Positions 9,077-19,341 are shown, numbered from the stretch's first letter. The stretch is 64,000 bases of DNA from Parasedimentitalea marina (GCF_004006175.1 NZ_CP033219.1:1302001-1366000), one strand, 5' to 3'. The notes: generated by a model from the letters alone, not told the origin. Numbers and translations are program-made.

Positions 9077-10510
9077 ATGGAATTTGGCTTCACTATTGCC
9101 GCCTATGTGGTTGCGGCTGTTCTGTTCATCTTGTCCTTGGGCGGGCTGTCCGGTCAGGAAAGCGCCAAGCGCGCGGTTTGGTACGGTATTGTCAGCATGG
9201 CGCTGGCGGTGTTTGCAACGCTTGTGGGACCCGGTCAGGGCCTTTGGTTACTGTCGCTGCTGTTGATCGCTGGTGGTGGCACGATTGGCTATGTGGTCGC
9301 GCAGCGGGTTCAGATGACCGAGATGCCGCAGCTGGTCGCCGCGATGCACTCGCTGGTTGGTCTGGCTGCGGTGTTTGTTGGCTTTAACGCGCATATCGAA
9401 ATGGGCAATGTTCTGACGATGAGCCACGAGGCCCGTGAGGGGCTCGAAGGGTTTGCCGCGCTGTTGGCGCATAAAACGCCGGTTGAACTGTCCATCCTCA
9501 AGGTCGAGGTGTTCCTGGGTATCTTCATCGGTGCCGTGACCTTTACTGGCTCTGTGGTTGCCTATGGCAAACTGGCGGGCAAGCTGGGCTCAACTGCAAC
9601 AAAACTGCCCGGTGGCCATATGCTGAACGCTGGCGCGGCTGGTCTGTCGCTTCTTTGCCTGATCTGGTACTTCAACACCGGTGGCTTCTTGCCGCTGGCG
9701 CTGATGACACTGGCGGCGCTGTTCATCGGCTATCACCTGATCATGGGCATCGGCGGCGCTGACATGCCGGTGGTTGTGTCGATGCTGAACAGCTATTCCG
9801 GCTGGGCCGCTGCGGCGATTGGCTTCTCGCTGGGCAATGATCTTTTGATCGTTGTTGGTGCGCTGGTTGGCTCATCCGGTGCGATTCTGTCCTACATCAT
9901 GTGTAAGGCAATGAACCGGTCGTTCATCTCGGTGATCCTGGGCGGCTTTGGTGGCACCACAGGCCCACAGATGGAGGTCGAGGGCGAGCAGATCGCAATC
10001 GATGCCGATGGCGTTGCCACAGCCCTGGACGAGGCCGACAGTGTCGTCATCATCCCCGGCTATGGCATGGCGGTGGCACAGGCACAGCAGAACGTGGCTG
10101 AACTGACCCGGCGCCTGCGCGCTAAAGGCAAAACAGTACGCTTTGCGATCCACCCGGTGGCGGGCCGTCTGCCTGGCCACATGAATGTGCTGCTGGCCGA
10201 GGCCAAAGTGCCCTATGACATCGTCATGGAGATGGATGAGATCAACGACGACTTCCCGGATACGGATGTCGCCATCGTCATCGGCTCTAACGACATCGTC
10301 AATCCGGCGGCGCAGGACGATCCCAACTCGCCGATCGCCGGGATGCCAGTGCTGGAATGCTGGAAGGCGAAACAGGTGTTTGTCTCCAAGCGCGGCCAGG
10401 GCACCGGTTATTCCGGCATCGAAAACCCGCTGTTCTTCAAGGACAACACCCGCATGTTCTACGGCGACGCCAAGGCCAGCCTGGACACTCTGCTGACGCT
10501 GATCTCGTAA
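9077..10510 (+). CDS. pntB: NAD(P) transhydrogenase subunit beta
   Basis: PntB supplies most of the proton channel and the NADP(H)-binding domain. The 477-aa protein begins with about 250 residues of hydrophobic helices, then the NADP domain [15 protein letters not shown], the stretch around [35 protein letters not shown], and the C-terminal [15 protein letters not shown] loop, all as in the family. ATG 9077 sits eight bases after a near-perfect ribosome site (AAGGAGGT at 9062-9069); longer in-frame starts lie inside pntA. A strong terminator follows at 10531-10559, closing a two-gene operon. Confidence 0.97.
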   Translation: MEFGFTIAAYVVAAVLFILSLGGLSGQESAKRAVWYGIVSMALAVFATLVGPGQGLWLLSLLLIAGGGTIGYVVAQRVQMTEMPQLVAAMHSLVGLAAVFVGFNAHIEMGNVLTMSHEAREGLEGFAALLAHKTPVELSILKVEVFLGIFIGAVTFTGSVVAYGKLAGKLGSTATKLPGGHMLNAGAAGLSLLCLIWYFNTGGFLPLALMTLAALFIGYHLIMGIGGADMPVVVSMLNSYSGWAAAAIGFSLGNDLLIVVGALVGSSGAILSYIMCKAMNRSFISVILGGFGGTTGPQMEVEGEQIAIDADGVATALDEADSVVIIPGYGMAVAQAQQNVAELTRRLRAKGKTVRFAIHPVAGRLPGHMNVLLAEAKVPYDIVMEMDEINDDFPDTDVAIVIGSNDIVNPAAQDDPNSPIAGMPVLECWKAKQVFVSKRGQGTGYSGIENPLFFKDNTRMFYGDAKASLDTLLTLIS

Positions 10511-10530
10511 GTCAGCCCCATACCCAAGAT

Positions 10531-10559
10531 AAAAGGCGCTCCTACCGGGGCGCCTTTTT
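10531..10559 (+). terminator. Rho-independent terminator of pntAB
   Basis: AAAAGGCGC (10531-10539) pairs with GCGCCTTTT (10550-10558) around a ten-base loop and runs into T5. It lies 20 bases after the pntB stop. Confidence 0.9.
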
Positions 10560-10753
10560 CATTGCATCGTCTATTGGGCACTGTGGTGCAAAGCCTGCGA
10601 TCCTAAGTGGGTTGAATGCTGGAAATGGAATTTTCAGGCATCTCGAATGACCTATCGTATACGATGGTATTCCGGTAACATATTGAAATAATACATTTCT
10701 TTACAGTTCTGAGCAGTGGCGCTAGTCTGCGGGTTCATGCCAGGAGCCCGCAG

Positions 10754-12034
10754 ATGCCGCCAATTCAGGATCACCCGCTGCGCTATCAGCTTGCCAATGA
10801 GCTGCATGCACGTCCGTTTCCCACCATGCAGGGACCGTGCACGGTGGTTTTTGTGACGATTAAACAAGAACATCAGGCGGTGCACCGCGATCGCGACGAA
10901 GATCTGCGGCATCTGATCGATTTGCTGGACCGCCATGGCGCGGCGCATCCAAAACCCGGTGCCACGCACCACTCGGCGCAAATAGGGCGGCACCAGCTGA
11001 AGTGGGAACAACACACCGAGTTCGTCAGCTACATGATCTACTCATCCGGAGTCAGCGCCCGGGCCTTTGATCCGGTGGATTTTGAAGTTTTCCCTGAGGA
11101 CTGGCTGGATATGGCGCCGGGAAAACGGGTGACCTCGCTGGTTTTCCGAGTTCAACCACGCCCTCCAGCTGACGAAATGACCCGCAATCTGGTCGATTGG
11201 TTCGTCCCCGAAAGCCTGGCGGTCTCGGAAGTGCTGGATGGCAGCGCGGTGATGGCAGGTGATTTCCGTATTGATCCAGCAGGACACATGCGATTTGCGG
11301 TTTTTGTCAGCCCTGAAACTGGGTCCCGACGCGTTGGGCGTATTGTGCAACGGTTGTGTGAGATTGAGACCTACCGGGCGATGTCGATGTTGGGGTTCTC
11401 GCGGTCGCGTCGGTTGTCGGATTGTATAGGCGGGCTCGACACGCATCTGTCCGAAATGATGGTGCAGATGACCGGCGGGCAGATGCCAGCCGACAAGACC
11501 CTGTCGCAGTTGCTGACGATTTCGGCTGAATTGGAAGCCATGGCCGCACGGTCGGCATTCCGGTTCGGGGCTACCAGTGCCTATGAGGCTTTGGTAGACC
11601 AACGTATTAGCCTGCTGCGCGAAGAGCGCTATGAGGGGTATCAGAATTTCGCTGATTTCATGTTGCGCCGCTACGAACCAGCAATGCGCACTGTGAAATC
11701 AACCGAGGCACGGTTGGGAATTTTGGCGGACAGGGCGCGCCGCGCAGGGGAGTTGCTGCGAACGCGGGTAGATGTCGAGCGCAGCGCGCAGAACCAAGCG
11801 CTGTTGGAAAGCATGGACCGGCGGGCCGATCTTGCACTGCGCCTGCAGACCACAGTCGAGGGGCTGTCTGTCGTCGCTATCAGTTACTACAGCGTGTCCT
11901 TGGTTGCCTATGCCGGTTACCCGCTGGCCGCACTGCTGGGCCTCAGCAAGGGCACGTTAACAGCGATGATCACTGTGCCGGTTGTGGCCCTGGTCTGGAT
12001 AGCGGTGCGGCGCATTCGGAAAAAGCTCCACTAA
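10754..12034 (+). CDS. DUF3422 family membrane-anchored protein
   Basis: The 426-aa protein begins HPLRYQLANELHARPFP, the recognisable start of DUF3422 proteins. It continues as a mostly soluble domain with DLLDRHG, a central helical portion (residues about 260-370, likely coiled: SAELEAMAARSAFRFGATSA, then RADLALRLQTTVEGLSVVA), and two transmembrane helices near residues 375-420 with a basic RRIRKK end. The function of the family is unknown; the architecture (N-terminal domain, coiled region, C-terminal hairpin) recalls CorA-like membrane proteins only in outline. It is monocistronic, with about 195 bases of upstream DNA after the pntB terminator and a shared terminator downstream. Confidence 0.82.
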   Translation: MPPIQDHPLRYQLANELHARPFPTMQGPCTVVFVTIKQEHQAVHRDRDEDLRHLIDLLDRHGAAHPKPGATHHSAQIGRHQLKWEQHTEFVSYMIYSSGVSARAFDPVDFEVFPEDWLDMAPGKRVTSLVFRVQPRPPADEMTRNLVDWFVPESLAVSEVLDGSAVMAGDFRIDPAGHMRFAVFVSPETGSRRVGRIVQRLCEIETYRAMSMLGFSRSRRLSDCIGGLDTHLSEMMVQMTGGQMPADKTLSQLLTISAELEAMAARSAFRFGATSAYEALVDQRISLLREERYEGYQNFADFMLRRYEPAMRTVKSTEARLGILADRARRAGELLRTRVDVERSAQNQALLESMDRRADLALRLQTTVEGLSVVAISYYSVSLVAYAGYPLAALLGLSKGTLTAMITVPVVALVWIAVRRIRKKLH

Positions 12035-12072
12035 GATTTCCTCCAGCCGACCCAGTATCACCACCAATCAGC

Positions 12073-12130
12073 CTTCATCTTTTCTCAAAATACTCAAAAA
12101 AAACAGCCGCCCCAATCGGAGCGGCTGTTT
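12073..12130 (-). terminator. Bidirectional terminator joined to GAGTATTT element (copy 1)
   Basis: AAACAGCCGC (12101-12110) pairs with GCGGCTGTTT (12121-12130) around a ten-base loop. Read on the minus strand it runs into eight T, a good terminator for the ABC permease operon; on plus it can end the DUF3422 transcript. In minus orientation the hairpin is followed by GAGTATTTTGAGAAAAGATGAAG (12075-12097), a copy of the dispersed intergenic element found four more times in the window. Confidence 0.85.
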
Positions 12131-12156
12131 TGGTCGGTTGTCGAGGCCAGAGACGA

Positions 12157-13104
12157 TCAGCGGCCTCGGATTCGTGGATCCAGTGCATCTCGCAGGCCAT
12201 CACCCAGATAGTTCACGCTCAGCACCGTCAGTGAGATCGCAACACCAGGCAGCATCACGCGCTCAGGAAATTCCTCCATCCGCTGCACAGCGTCGGCCAG
12301 CATCTTGCCCCAGGTGGGGAAATCGGACGGAAAGCCAACACCGAGGAAGGACAATGCGCTTTCAGTGATGATTGCCGCCGCCAGACCCAACGTGGCTGAC
12401 ACCATGATCGGAGAGATCACGTTGGGCAGCAAGTGACGCCAAATCATTGCACCAGGTCGGGTTCCGATTGAACGTGCAGCCAAAACGAACTCGCGTTCCT
12501 TAAGCGCCAGCACGTCACCGCGTACAATCCGTGCGGTCGGCATCCAGCTGGTTATACCAATGATGGCAACAATCAGGATGAACATTCCGCCTTCGGGCCC
12601 AAAGTTGGCGCGCAGGGGCTGGCGGAACAAGGTCACGGCCACCAGTAAAAGGGGCAGGATTGGCAGCGATAGAAACAGATCGGTCAATCGCATCAATGGG
12701 CCATCCAATCGTTTGAAGTACCCGGCAATAACTCCGATCATGGTACCAATGAACAGGGTCAGCAACATCGCCGCCCAGCCCACAGCCATTGAGGTACGGC
12801 CACCGGCCAGGATGTTGGCCAATCCGTCACGGCCCAACTGATCGGTGCCCAACGGATGGCCCCAGGCAGCTTTGGCATCCGCATCAAACAGCAGCTGATA
12901 GACCGGTCGGAAGTCCCGGGCGCGGTAGTCGATCTTTTGCGGGTCCAGAGTCCAGATATAGGGTCCAAACAGCACGGCCAGAGTGATGAAAAGAAGGAAC
13001 CCGCCGCCCATCAGTGCGCCTTTGTGTTTCTTCAATTGGTCCCAGACGTTCAGCCATTGGCTGCGCGGCGGGGCAAGTGGGGATTGGTTTGACAGATCAG
13101 TCAT
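12157..13104 (-). CDS. Peptide-type ABC transporter permease, DppC/OppC family
   Basis: The 315-aa inner-membrane protein has an N-terminal cytoplasmic section with a first helix near residues 35-60 and five further helices. The binding-protein-dependent transport signature (EFVLAARSIGTRPGAMIWRH, about residues 200-220) couples to the ATPase. It pairs with the upstream DppB-like permease, whose stop it overlaps by 8 bases. ATG 13104 gives the short polar N-terminus normal for DppC; an in-frame start at 13146 would overlap the other permease by 50 bases. It is the last gene of the minus-strand transporter unit, 27 bases before a terminator. Confidence 0.9.
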   Translation of the reverse strand: MTDLSNQSPLAPPRSQWLNVWDQLKKHKGALMGGGFLLFITLAVLFGPYIWTLDPQKIDYRARDFRPVYQLLFDADAKAAWGHPLGTDQLGRDGLANILAGGRTSMAVGWAAMLLTLFIGTMIGVIAGYFKRLDGPLMRLTDLFLSLPILPLLLVAVTLFRQPLRANFGPEGGMFILIVAIIGITSWMPTARIVRGDVLALKEREFVLAARSIGTRPGAMIWRHLLPNVISPIMVSATLGLAAAIITESALSFLGVGFPSDFPTWGKMLADAVQRMEEFPERVMLPGVAISLTVLSVNYLGDGLRDALDPRIRGR

Positions 13105-14104
13105 AGCGGATCCTCGGATCAAGCAGGCCGTAGAGGATATCTGCAATCAGGTTGAAGAACACGATCAGCATCGCAAAGATGAAGGTCAGTGTTTGCACAG
13201 TGGGCAGATCATTGGCGAAAAGCGCAGTGATCAACTGTGAGCCGATACCGTTCACCGAAAAAATCTGCTCGGTGATAATGGCACCACCAAAGATGGCGGG
13301 CATGCCCAGAGCAATCACTGTGACCACGGGGATCATCGAGTTGCGCAGCACATGCGCCATGACCACGACGGATTCGCTCAGTCCCTTGGCGCGGGCGGTG
13401 CGGACATAATCCTGGTTCAGGTTATCCAGCATCGAGGCGCGCATGTATCGACTGATCTGCGCCGTGGTTTGCAGCGCTAGCACCATCACTGGCAGGATCA
13501 TTTGCCTGAGCTGGTAAACAAAGCTATCCCAGTCATTCACCACATGGGTGGTGTCATAGATGAATGGGAACCAACCCAGCTGCACCGAGAAGATCACAAT
13601 CAACAGCGGTCCGGTAAAGAACGGCGGGATTGAAAATCCGATCATGGTGACAAATGTACCGCATTGATCAAACACCGAATACTGTCTGTAGGCCGAGTAG
13701 ATGCCGATGGGCAGAGCGATCAGGATACCAACGATATAGGCGGTGCCAACAACCCACAGGGTCTGCGGGATGCGCTGAACCACGGTGTCCATCACTGGCG
13801 AACGGGTCTGCCATGAGATCACGCGCAGGTCGCCAACGGCATAGGTTGTGCCAAAGAAATGATCGATCATCACCTGGGGTTCAATCCAGAAGAATTGCAC
13901 CAGCCACTTCCAGAAACGGATGTGCATGGGTTGGCCAAGGCCCAGGGCCTCGCGCATTTTTTCTTTGACTTCGGGGGGAACTGTCAGCGGGACCTGTGCC
14001 ATCGGGTCGCCTGGGGCGAGTTCGAGCAGCAGAAAGATCACGAGGCTGATGAAAAGCAGGGTCGGGACCGATAAGATCAGTCGCCGGATTGTAAAGGTCA
14101 GCAT
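13097..14104 (-). CDS. Peptide-type ABC transporter permease, DppB/OppB family
   Basis: The 335-aa protein shows the DppB plan: a first helix at residues 8-30 (TIRRLILSVPTLLFISLVIF), then ELAPGDPM, a periplasmic loop, and five more helices. The EAA-type loop (DYVRTARAKGLSESVVVMAHVLRN) lies near residue 230, followed by the typical C-terminal IFAMLIVFFNLIADILYGLLDPR. The periplasmic segment (residues about 55-115) is longer than in E. coli DppB, as is common in this subfamily. It follows the binding-protein gene after 141 bases that contain a hairpin, which may lower permease expression relative to the binding protein. Confidence 0.9.
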   Translation of the reverse strand: MLTFTIRRLILSVPTLLFISLVIFLLLELAPGDPMAQVPLTVPPEVKEKMREALGLGQPMHIRFWKWLVQFFWIEPQVMIDHFFGTTYAVGDLRVISWQTRSPVMDTVVQRIPQTLWVVGTAYIVGILIALPIGIYSAYRQYSVFDQCGTFVTMIGFSIPPFFTGPLLIVIFSVQLGWFPFIYDTTHVVNDWDSFVYQLRQMILPVMVLALQTTAQISRYMRASMLDNLNQDYVRTARAKGLSESVVVMAHVLRNSMIPVVTVIALGMPAIFGGAIITEQIFSVNGIGSQLITALFANDLPTVQTLTFIFAMLIVFFNLIADILYGLLDPRIRYD

Positions 14105-14202
14105 AAGCTTGGACGCCTTTGCAAGTGTGTCTTGAGATTCCGGGGTCGCACGTGGGGTTCACCGTAGCTACGGCTGGCCAAATGACCCATCGTGAAAGGC
14201 AA

Positions 14203-14229
14203 GAGGCCCCGGCAATGTGCCAGGGCCTC
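14203..14229 (-). terminator. Intercistronic hairpin between binding-protein and permease genes
   Basis: On the minus strand the RNA folds as GAGGCCC-t-GGCA-cat-TGCC-g-GGGCCTC, eleven pairs with one mismatch. There is no long T-run, so partial termination or 3-prime-end protection of the binding-protein mRNA is more likely than full stop. Such elements are common after solute-binding-protein genes. Confidence 0.6.
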
Positions 14230-14245
14230 AAGAGGTGTAAGCCTG

Positions 14246-15946
14246 TTATTTGATGCGGTACCAGTCCGCAACGTTCCACAGTTCGCTGTCCCAAGTGTTC
14301 AGAACAACGCCACCAAGGCTGTTGGCGTGTGCCGATACACGGCCACGGTCAACCAAAGGCACAACAACATAGCTGTCTTTGGTCAGCATGTCGTTCAGCA
14401 CTTTGGCGATCTCGCCACGCTTGGCGAGCGAACCGGTACGGCCAAGTTCAGCAACCAGCTCGTCATAAAGCGGATCACAGTAACGGTTCATGTTTTCACC
14501 CTGCCACTGTGTTTCGGGCTTGGGAGCCTTATCACAAGTGTGCTGAGCCAGATAGCTTTCTGGATCGGTGCCATCAAAGTTGTTGGCATACATTTCAACG
14601 TCTGCATAGAAACGCTGGAATGTGTCAGGCGAGCCTGGGTCACCACCAAAGAAGACCGAGGCGTTGATGTTACGCAGTTCGGTTTCTACACCAATTTCTT
14701 CCCACCACTGTTTGATCAGAGCTTGGAAGTCCTGACGTACGGCGTTGGTAGACGTTTGGTACAGCATGGACAGACGAACGCCGTCTTTTTCACGCACACC
14801 GTCGGAACCTACGGCCCATCCAGCTTCGTCTAGCAGGGCTTTAGCGCCAGCGATGTCCTGTGTCAGACAGTCAGTGTTGTCCGAAGCATAGGCCAGCGGA
14901 GCAGGCACCAGATTACAGGTTGGGCGACCAGCCCGGCCATAACCGATTTCAACCAGCAGGTCGCGGTCGATCGCCATAGAAAGGGCTTTGCGAACACGAA
15001 CATCTGTCAGGAACGGATGCGGGTGCATAGCCGTGCCACGCTCGCCTTCTGGCAGGTCAGGCGAAGTGTTGGTCATGTTCATTTCGATACGCTCAACCAG
15101 TGTACCAAATGCTGCAACGGTAGTCCCTTTGCCGCCTTCAGCCATTTTGGCCAACACGTCGGGTGCCAGCTGAAGGTTCCAAGCGTAGTCAAACTCGCCC
15201 GTTTCCAACACAGCGCGACCAGATGCGGTTGCGTCGCCGCCACCTTTGAAGGTCAACGAGGCAAATGCAGGCTTAGCTGCGTCACGGTAGTTATCATTGG
15301 CAACCATCGAGATCACGTCATTAGGACGGAAATCGGTGACAACAAACGGGCCGGTGCCGATTGGACCAAAGTTGGCATCGGTACACTCAGGTGCCTTGGC
15401 ACCCATGCAGTTTTCGAACTGTGCCATCTGAATGATGGGCGACTGGCCACCCATGAAAGGGCCGTAAGGGTTTGGCTTGGCTTCGCCAAAGGTGACAGTC
15501 ACGGTCAAATCATCAATGATTTCAACCGAATCAACGCCTTCGAATTTAGCGAGCTGAGCACAACCGCCTGCAGGATCCATGCAGTAGTCAGCCGTGAATT
15601 TCACGTCAGCCGAGGTCACAGGAGAACCGTCGGACCACACCAAACCAGATTTTAGTTTCCAAGTGATCGACTTCAGATCAGCCGAAACGCCACCGTTTTC
15701 AACAGTTGGAATTTCTTCGGCCAGATAGGCAACCAAAGCACCGTCTTGGTCATAGCGACCCAGAGGCTCTACGACCAGCGAGGCGGATTCAATATCCTTG
15801 GTGCCGCTAGACAGATAAGGGTTCAAAATCGATGGCGCTTGCCAATAAATGATGTTGACGTGACCATCCGAGCCGCGCTCAGCAAAGGCGGCTGGGGCCA
15901 ATGCTGTACCGGCAATGGCGCCAAGCAAAAGGGCTTTTAGTTTCAT
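14246..15946 (-). CDS. Peptide-type ABC transporter substrate-binding protein
   Basis: The 566-aa periplasmic protein belongs to the DppA/OppA (SBP_bac_5) family. Its signal peptide (KLKALLLGAIAGTALAPAAFA, cleavage after AFA) has no lipobox cysteine, so it is probably free in the periplasm. The mature part has YLSSGTKDIESA, a WSDGSPVTSADVKFT segment typical of the family near residue 120, and VRKALSMAIDRDLLVE near residue 310. ATG 15946 follows AAGGAG. It is transcribed divergently from the ATPase/deacylase genes. The neighbouring M20 hydrolases suggest that it captures N-acyl amino acids or modified peptides; this is inference from context. Confidence 0.92.
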   Translation of the reverse strand: MKLKALLLGAIAGTALAPAAFAERGSDGHVNIIYWQAPSILNPYLSSGTKDIESASLVVEPLGRYDQDGALVAYLAEEIPTVENGGVSADLKSITWKLKSGLVWSDGSPVTSADVKFTADYCMDPAGGCAQLAKFEGVDSVEIIDDLTVTVTFGEAKPNPYGPFMGGQSPIIQMAQFENCMGAKAPECTDANFGPIGTGPFVVTDFRPNDVISMVANDNYRDAAKPAFASLTFKGGGDATASGRAVLETGEFDYAWNLQLAPDVLAKMAEGGKGTTVAAFGTLVERIEMNMTNTSPDLPEGERGTAMHPHPFLTDVRVRKALSMAIDRDLLVEIGYGRAGRPTCNLVPAPLAYASDNTDCLTQDIAGAKALLDEAGWAVGSDGVREKDGVRLSMLYQTSTNAVRQDFQALIKQWWEEIGVETELRNINASVFFGGDPGSPDTFQRFYADVEMYANNFDGTDPESYLAQHTCDKAPKPETQWQGENMNRYCDPLYDELVAELGRTGSLAKRGEIAKVLNDMLTKDSYVVVPLVDRGRVSAHANSLGGVVLNTWDSELWNVADWYRIK

Positions 15947-16243
15947 TTCACACTCCTTGTCGACACTTATGTGTCTTTGTCCCGAGCTATAAGAGGCCAC
16001 GGGTTTTGCCGCAATTTCTGCGGTTCATAGCTGTACCGTCATAGGGGAAAATAAATAGTCCACTGACCTGCGCTAGTTGCCTTGCGCTGTTCTCCCCCCA
16101 TTCGGTCACTGTCTATATCGAAACAGAACTTCAGAAAAATGCAAGCCTTCCCTTGGGAAAAATCGTTACAGGGTTTGACGGAGTTGCTGGGCCGGCGTAA
16201 CGTTCTGAAAATTGACAACAACGATAATCAAAGGAGTGCCTGG

Positions 16244-18064
16244 GTGCTTGACCAACCGATTGCGCAAATTAAGGGGCTCCGTGTCGAATTCCAAACCAAG
16301 GATGGACCTGTGGTCGGAGTCGAGGACGTCTCCTTTGATGTCAACCCGGGCGAAACTGTCTGTGTGGTGGGCGAATCCGGTTCTGGAAAGTCGGTGTCGT
16401 CGCTGTCGCTGATGCGGCTGGTTGAATTCGGCGGAGGTGAGATTGCGGGTGGTGCACTGATGTTCAACCGCCGTGACGGTGACACCATTGATCTGGCGAA
16501 TACCATGCAAGATCAAATGAAAGAGATTCGCGGCGACGAGATCGGGATGATCTTTCAGGAGCCAATGACGGCATTGAACCCGGTTTTCACTGTGGGTCGC
16601 CAGTTGACCGAAGGTTTGCGGGTTCACAAGGGACTGAACAAGGCGCAAGCCGAAGAACGCGCACTTGAATTGCTGCGCCAAGTGCGCATCCCTGAGCCTG
16701 AGCGGCGGTTGGGGCAGTACCCGCATGAATTATCTGGTGGCATGCGCCAGCGGGTGGTGATCGCAATGGCAATGGCTTGCGAGCCACGGCTGTTGATCGC
16801 AGATGAGCCAACGACGGCGCTGGACGTGACCATTCAGGCCGAGATTCTGGCGCTGATGGACCGGCTGAAACGCGAAACCGGCACGGCAGTGATGTTTATC
16901 ACTCATGACATGGCAGTTGTCGCACAGATGGCAGACCGTGTGGTGGTTATGTTCCGGGGCAACAAGGTCGAAGAAGGCACGGTCGAAGAGATCTTTGAAA
17001 ACCCACAACATGATTACACCAAGGCACTGCTGGCGGCAGTGCCCAAACTGGGTGAGATGCGGGGCAAGGCCTATCCTGAACCAATGAAGTTGCTGGGGGT
17101 CGAAAGTCAGAACCTTGATCCGATTAAGGGCACTGACGAGGTGCTGTTGAAGGTCGAAAATCTGACCACTCGGTTTGATGTCAAAGGCGGCTTTTTGCGG
17201 CGGAACGTGGCGCAGGTCCACGCAGTGGAAGATGTCTCGTTTTCCATCAACAAAGGGCAGACTTTATCGCTGGTTGGTGAATCGGGCTGCGGAAAGTCGA
17301 CGACAGGCCGCGCTGTTTTGCGTTTGGTTGACCCGCATTCCGGGACTGTGGGCTTTGAAGGACGTGATGTGCTGAAATTCGATCAGCGCGAGATGCACAA
17401 AGTCCGTCAGGACATGCAGATGATCTTTCAGGATCCGTTTGCTTCGCTGAATCCACAGATGATGTTAATGGATCAGGTTGCTGAACCGATGCGTAACTAT
17501 GGTCTGGCCAGCGGATCCGAGTTGCAGGATCGCGTCGCAGGCTTGTTTGACCGGGTGCAGCTGCCGCGTAACTTTATGCGCCGCTACCCTCACGAACTGT
17601 CCGGTGGTCAGCGCCAGCGGATTGCAATTGCCCGTGCACTGGCCCTGAATCCCAAGCTGATCATTGCGGACGAGGCGGTGTCGGCGCTGGATGTGTCGGT
17701 GCAGGCGCAAGTGCTGAATCTGATGATGGAACTGCAGTCTGATCTGGGGATCAGTTTCTTGTTCATCAGCCATGATATGGCGGTGGTCGAACGGGTCTCG
17801 CATCAGGTTGGGGTCATGTATCTGGGACGAATCGTCGAGATGGGGCCGCGCGCGCAAGTGTTTGAAAACCCACAGCACGCCTATACCCAAGCCTTGATGA
17901 AAGCGGTTCCGATTGCAGATCCGCGCCAGCGCAAATCTGAGAAAGACCTGAACTTTAAATCGATCCCGTCCCCGATCCATAATCTGGACTATAAGCCCGA
18001 GCCCTCGGAATACCTTGAAATCACGCCGGGCCACTTCGTGCTGACCACCGATAGCGGATACTAA
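16244..18064 (+). CDS. Fused double ATP-binding protein of peptide-type ABC transporter (DppD-DppF)
   Basis: One 606-aa polypeptide contains two complete nucleotide-binding domains. The first has Walker A GESGSGKS (43-50), signature LSGGMRQR (near 162) and [10 protein letters not shown]. The second has GESGCGKS (near 345), LSGGQRQR (near 452) and [10 protein letters not shown]. Each is followed by the oligopeptide-transporter C-terminal extension ([22 protein letters not shown]). GTG 16244 was chosen because AAAGGAG lies seven bases upstream; longer in-frame starts to 16082 lack family sequence. It powers the permeases encoded on the other strand. The separate transcription unit with argE and M20 genes suggests joint regulation from the 297-base divergent region. 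Confidence 0.93.
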   Translation: MLDQPIAQIKGLRVEFQTKDGPVVGVEDVSFDVNPGETVCVVGESGSGKSVSSLSLMRLVEFGGGEIAGGALMFNRRDGDTIDLANTMQDQMKEIRGDEIGMIFQEPMTALNPVFTVGRQLTEGLRVHKGLNKAQAEERALELLRQVRIPEPERRLGQYPHELSGGMRQRVVIAMAMACEPRLLIADEPTTALDVTIQAEILALMDRLKRETGTAVMFITHDMAVVAQMADRVVVMFRGNKVEEGTVEEIFENPQHDYTKALLAAVPKLGEMRGKAYPEPMKLLGVESQNLDPIKGTDEVLLKVENLTTRFDVKGGFLRRNVAQVHAVEDVSFSINKGQTLSLVGESGCGKSTTGRAVLRLVDPHSGTVGFEGRDVLKFDQREMHKVRQDMQMIFQDPFASLNPQMMLMDQVAEPMRNYGLASGSELQDRVAGLFDRVQLPRNFMRRYPHELSGGQRQRIAIARALALNPKLIIADEAVSALDVSVQAQVLNLMMELQSDLGISFLFISHDMAVVERVSHQVGVMYLGRIVEMGPRAQVFENPQHAYTQALMKAVPIADPRQRKSEKDLNFKSIPSPIHNLDYKPEPSEYLEITPGHFVLTTDSGY

Positions 18065-18067
18065 ATC

Positions 18068-19231
18068 ATGACTGAAATTTTGACACCGTTCGAGATTATG
18101 CAGAAGCTGATCTCGTTTCCGTCGGTGAGCAGTGACACGAACCTGCCGCTGGTCGATTGGGTCGAGGGCTATCTTGCCTCGCATGGAATCATCAGCCACC
18201 GCTTCATGGCCCCTGACGAGCCTAAGGCGGCGTTGTTTGCCCATGTTGGGCCGCAAGTTGAAGGCGCGATTGTGCTGTCAGGGCACACGGATGTTGTGCC
18301 CGTCGAGGGCCAGGCCTGGGACAGCGATCCATTTACCGTGATCGAACGGGACGGCAAATACTATGGTCGTGGCACCTGCGACATGAAAGGCTTTGACGCG
18401 CTGGCCATTTGGGCTCTGGTCGAGGCCCATAACAAGGGCGTCAGCAGGCCGCTGCAATTGGCACTTAGCTATGACGAGGAAGTCGGCTGTATTGGTGCGC
18501 CCCTGATGATCGAAGCGATGCAGGGTGTCGTGCCCAAAGGATCAGCGGTGATTGTCGGCGAGCCTTCGATGATGAAGGCCGTGACCGGGCACAAAGGGTG
18601 CTATGGCTGTGTGACGCATGTGCATGGGTTCGAGGTCCATAGCTCGTTGGTGCATACCGGAGTCAGCGCCATTATGCAGGCAGCTACGTTGGTTGAATGG
18701 ACCAATACGCGCAACGCTGAAAACATGGCAGGTGATCGTGATGCGATTTCCGCGATGTTTGTGCCCCCCTGGACCACTTTGCATGTGGGAGAGATCGAAG
18801 GCGGGACGGCAATGAATATCACCGCCAAGGATTGCCGGTTCAGTCTGGATATTCGGGTGCTTCCGGGTGAAAGCTCGGTGGAATGGCACAAAACTTACAT
18901 GCAGCAGGTGCAAGCCGTCGAGGCCAGGATGCAGGCCATTCACCCCGACACCAGAATTGAAGTCGAAATGGTATCTGATGTACCGGGCCTGAAGCCAGAG
19001 AAAGACGGCGAAGCCGAAGCGCTGGCGCGGGCAATCACAGGTGACAATGGCAACCATGTGGTCAGCTATGGGACCGAAGCCGGGCAATTCCAGCAGGCGG
19101 GGTATTCGGCTGTGGTCTGTGGTCCGGGTGACATTGCACAGGCACATCAGCCCAACGAATACGTCACTGTCGCTCAGTTCAATGCTGGACACGCGTTCAT
19201 GCAGCGGTTGGTGCAGGGGCTGATGAGCTAA
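18068..19231 (+). CDS. argE: Acetylornithine deacetylase-like M20 peptidase
   Basis: The 387-aa metallohydrolase has the M20 pattern: SGHTDVVP (His73, Asp75), GRGTCDMKG (Asp105 bridging two zinc ions), the catalytic glutamate in LSYDEEVG (137/138), VGEPS (Glu165) and a late His in AQAHQPNEY. It most resembles ArgE, which removes the acetyl group of N-acetylornithine. However, many alphaproteobacteria make ornithine with ArgJ, and the gene starts 4 bases after a transporter ATPase gene. A catabolic role on imported N-acyl amino acids is therefore as likely as arginine biosynthesis. Confidence 0.85.
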   Translation: MTEILTPFEIMQKLISFPSVSSDTNLPLVDWVEGYLASHGIISHRFMAPDEPKAALFAHVGPQVEGAIVLSGHTDVVPVEGQAWDSDPFTVIERDGKYYGRGTCDMKGFDALAIWALVEAHNKGVSRPLQLALSYDEEVGCIGAPLMIEAMQGVVPKGSAVIVGEPSMMKAVTGHKGCYGCVTHVHGFEVHSSLVHTGVSAIMQAATLVEWTNTRNAENMAGDRDAISAMFVPPWTTLHVGEIEGGTAMNITAKDCRFSLDIRVLPGESSVEWHKTYMQQVQAVEARMQAIHPDTRIEVEMVSDVPGLKPEKDGEAEALARAITGDNGNHVVSYGTEAGQFQQAGYSAVVCGPGDIAQAHQPNEYVTVAQFNAGHAFMQRLVQGLMS

Positions 19232-19321
19232 AACCCTGATAGTCTGTGATGACTATATTTTCTTCAATGCAAACAGGCTTTTCGCTGGGGTCGGCGGAGA
19301 GCAAATCAGGTGCAATTAGGG

Positions 19322-19341
19322 TCGTTATACGACCGTATAAT
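19322..19341. promoter_or_regulatory. Candidate FadR/GntR-type operator over a -10 box, upstream of M20 pair
   Basis: TCGTTATACGA (19322-19332) fits the FCD-type GntR consensus TNGTNNNACNA. It overlaps a second palindrome, TTATACG-ac-CGTATAA (19325-19340), that runs into TATAAT (19336-19341). No regulator gene is in the window, so the binding protein is unknown. The site is about 80 bases before the first M20 start. Confidence 0.45.

Noticed and set aside
17465..18256. 263-codon open frame antisense to the fused ATPase gene and argE
   Set aside because: It crosses two real gene boundaries and shows no recognisable domain.
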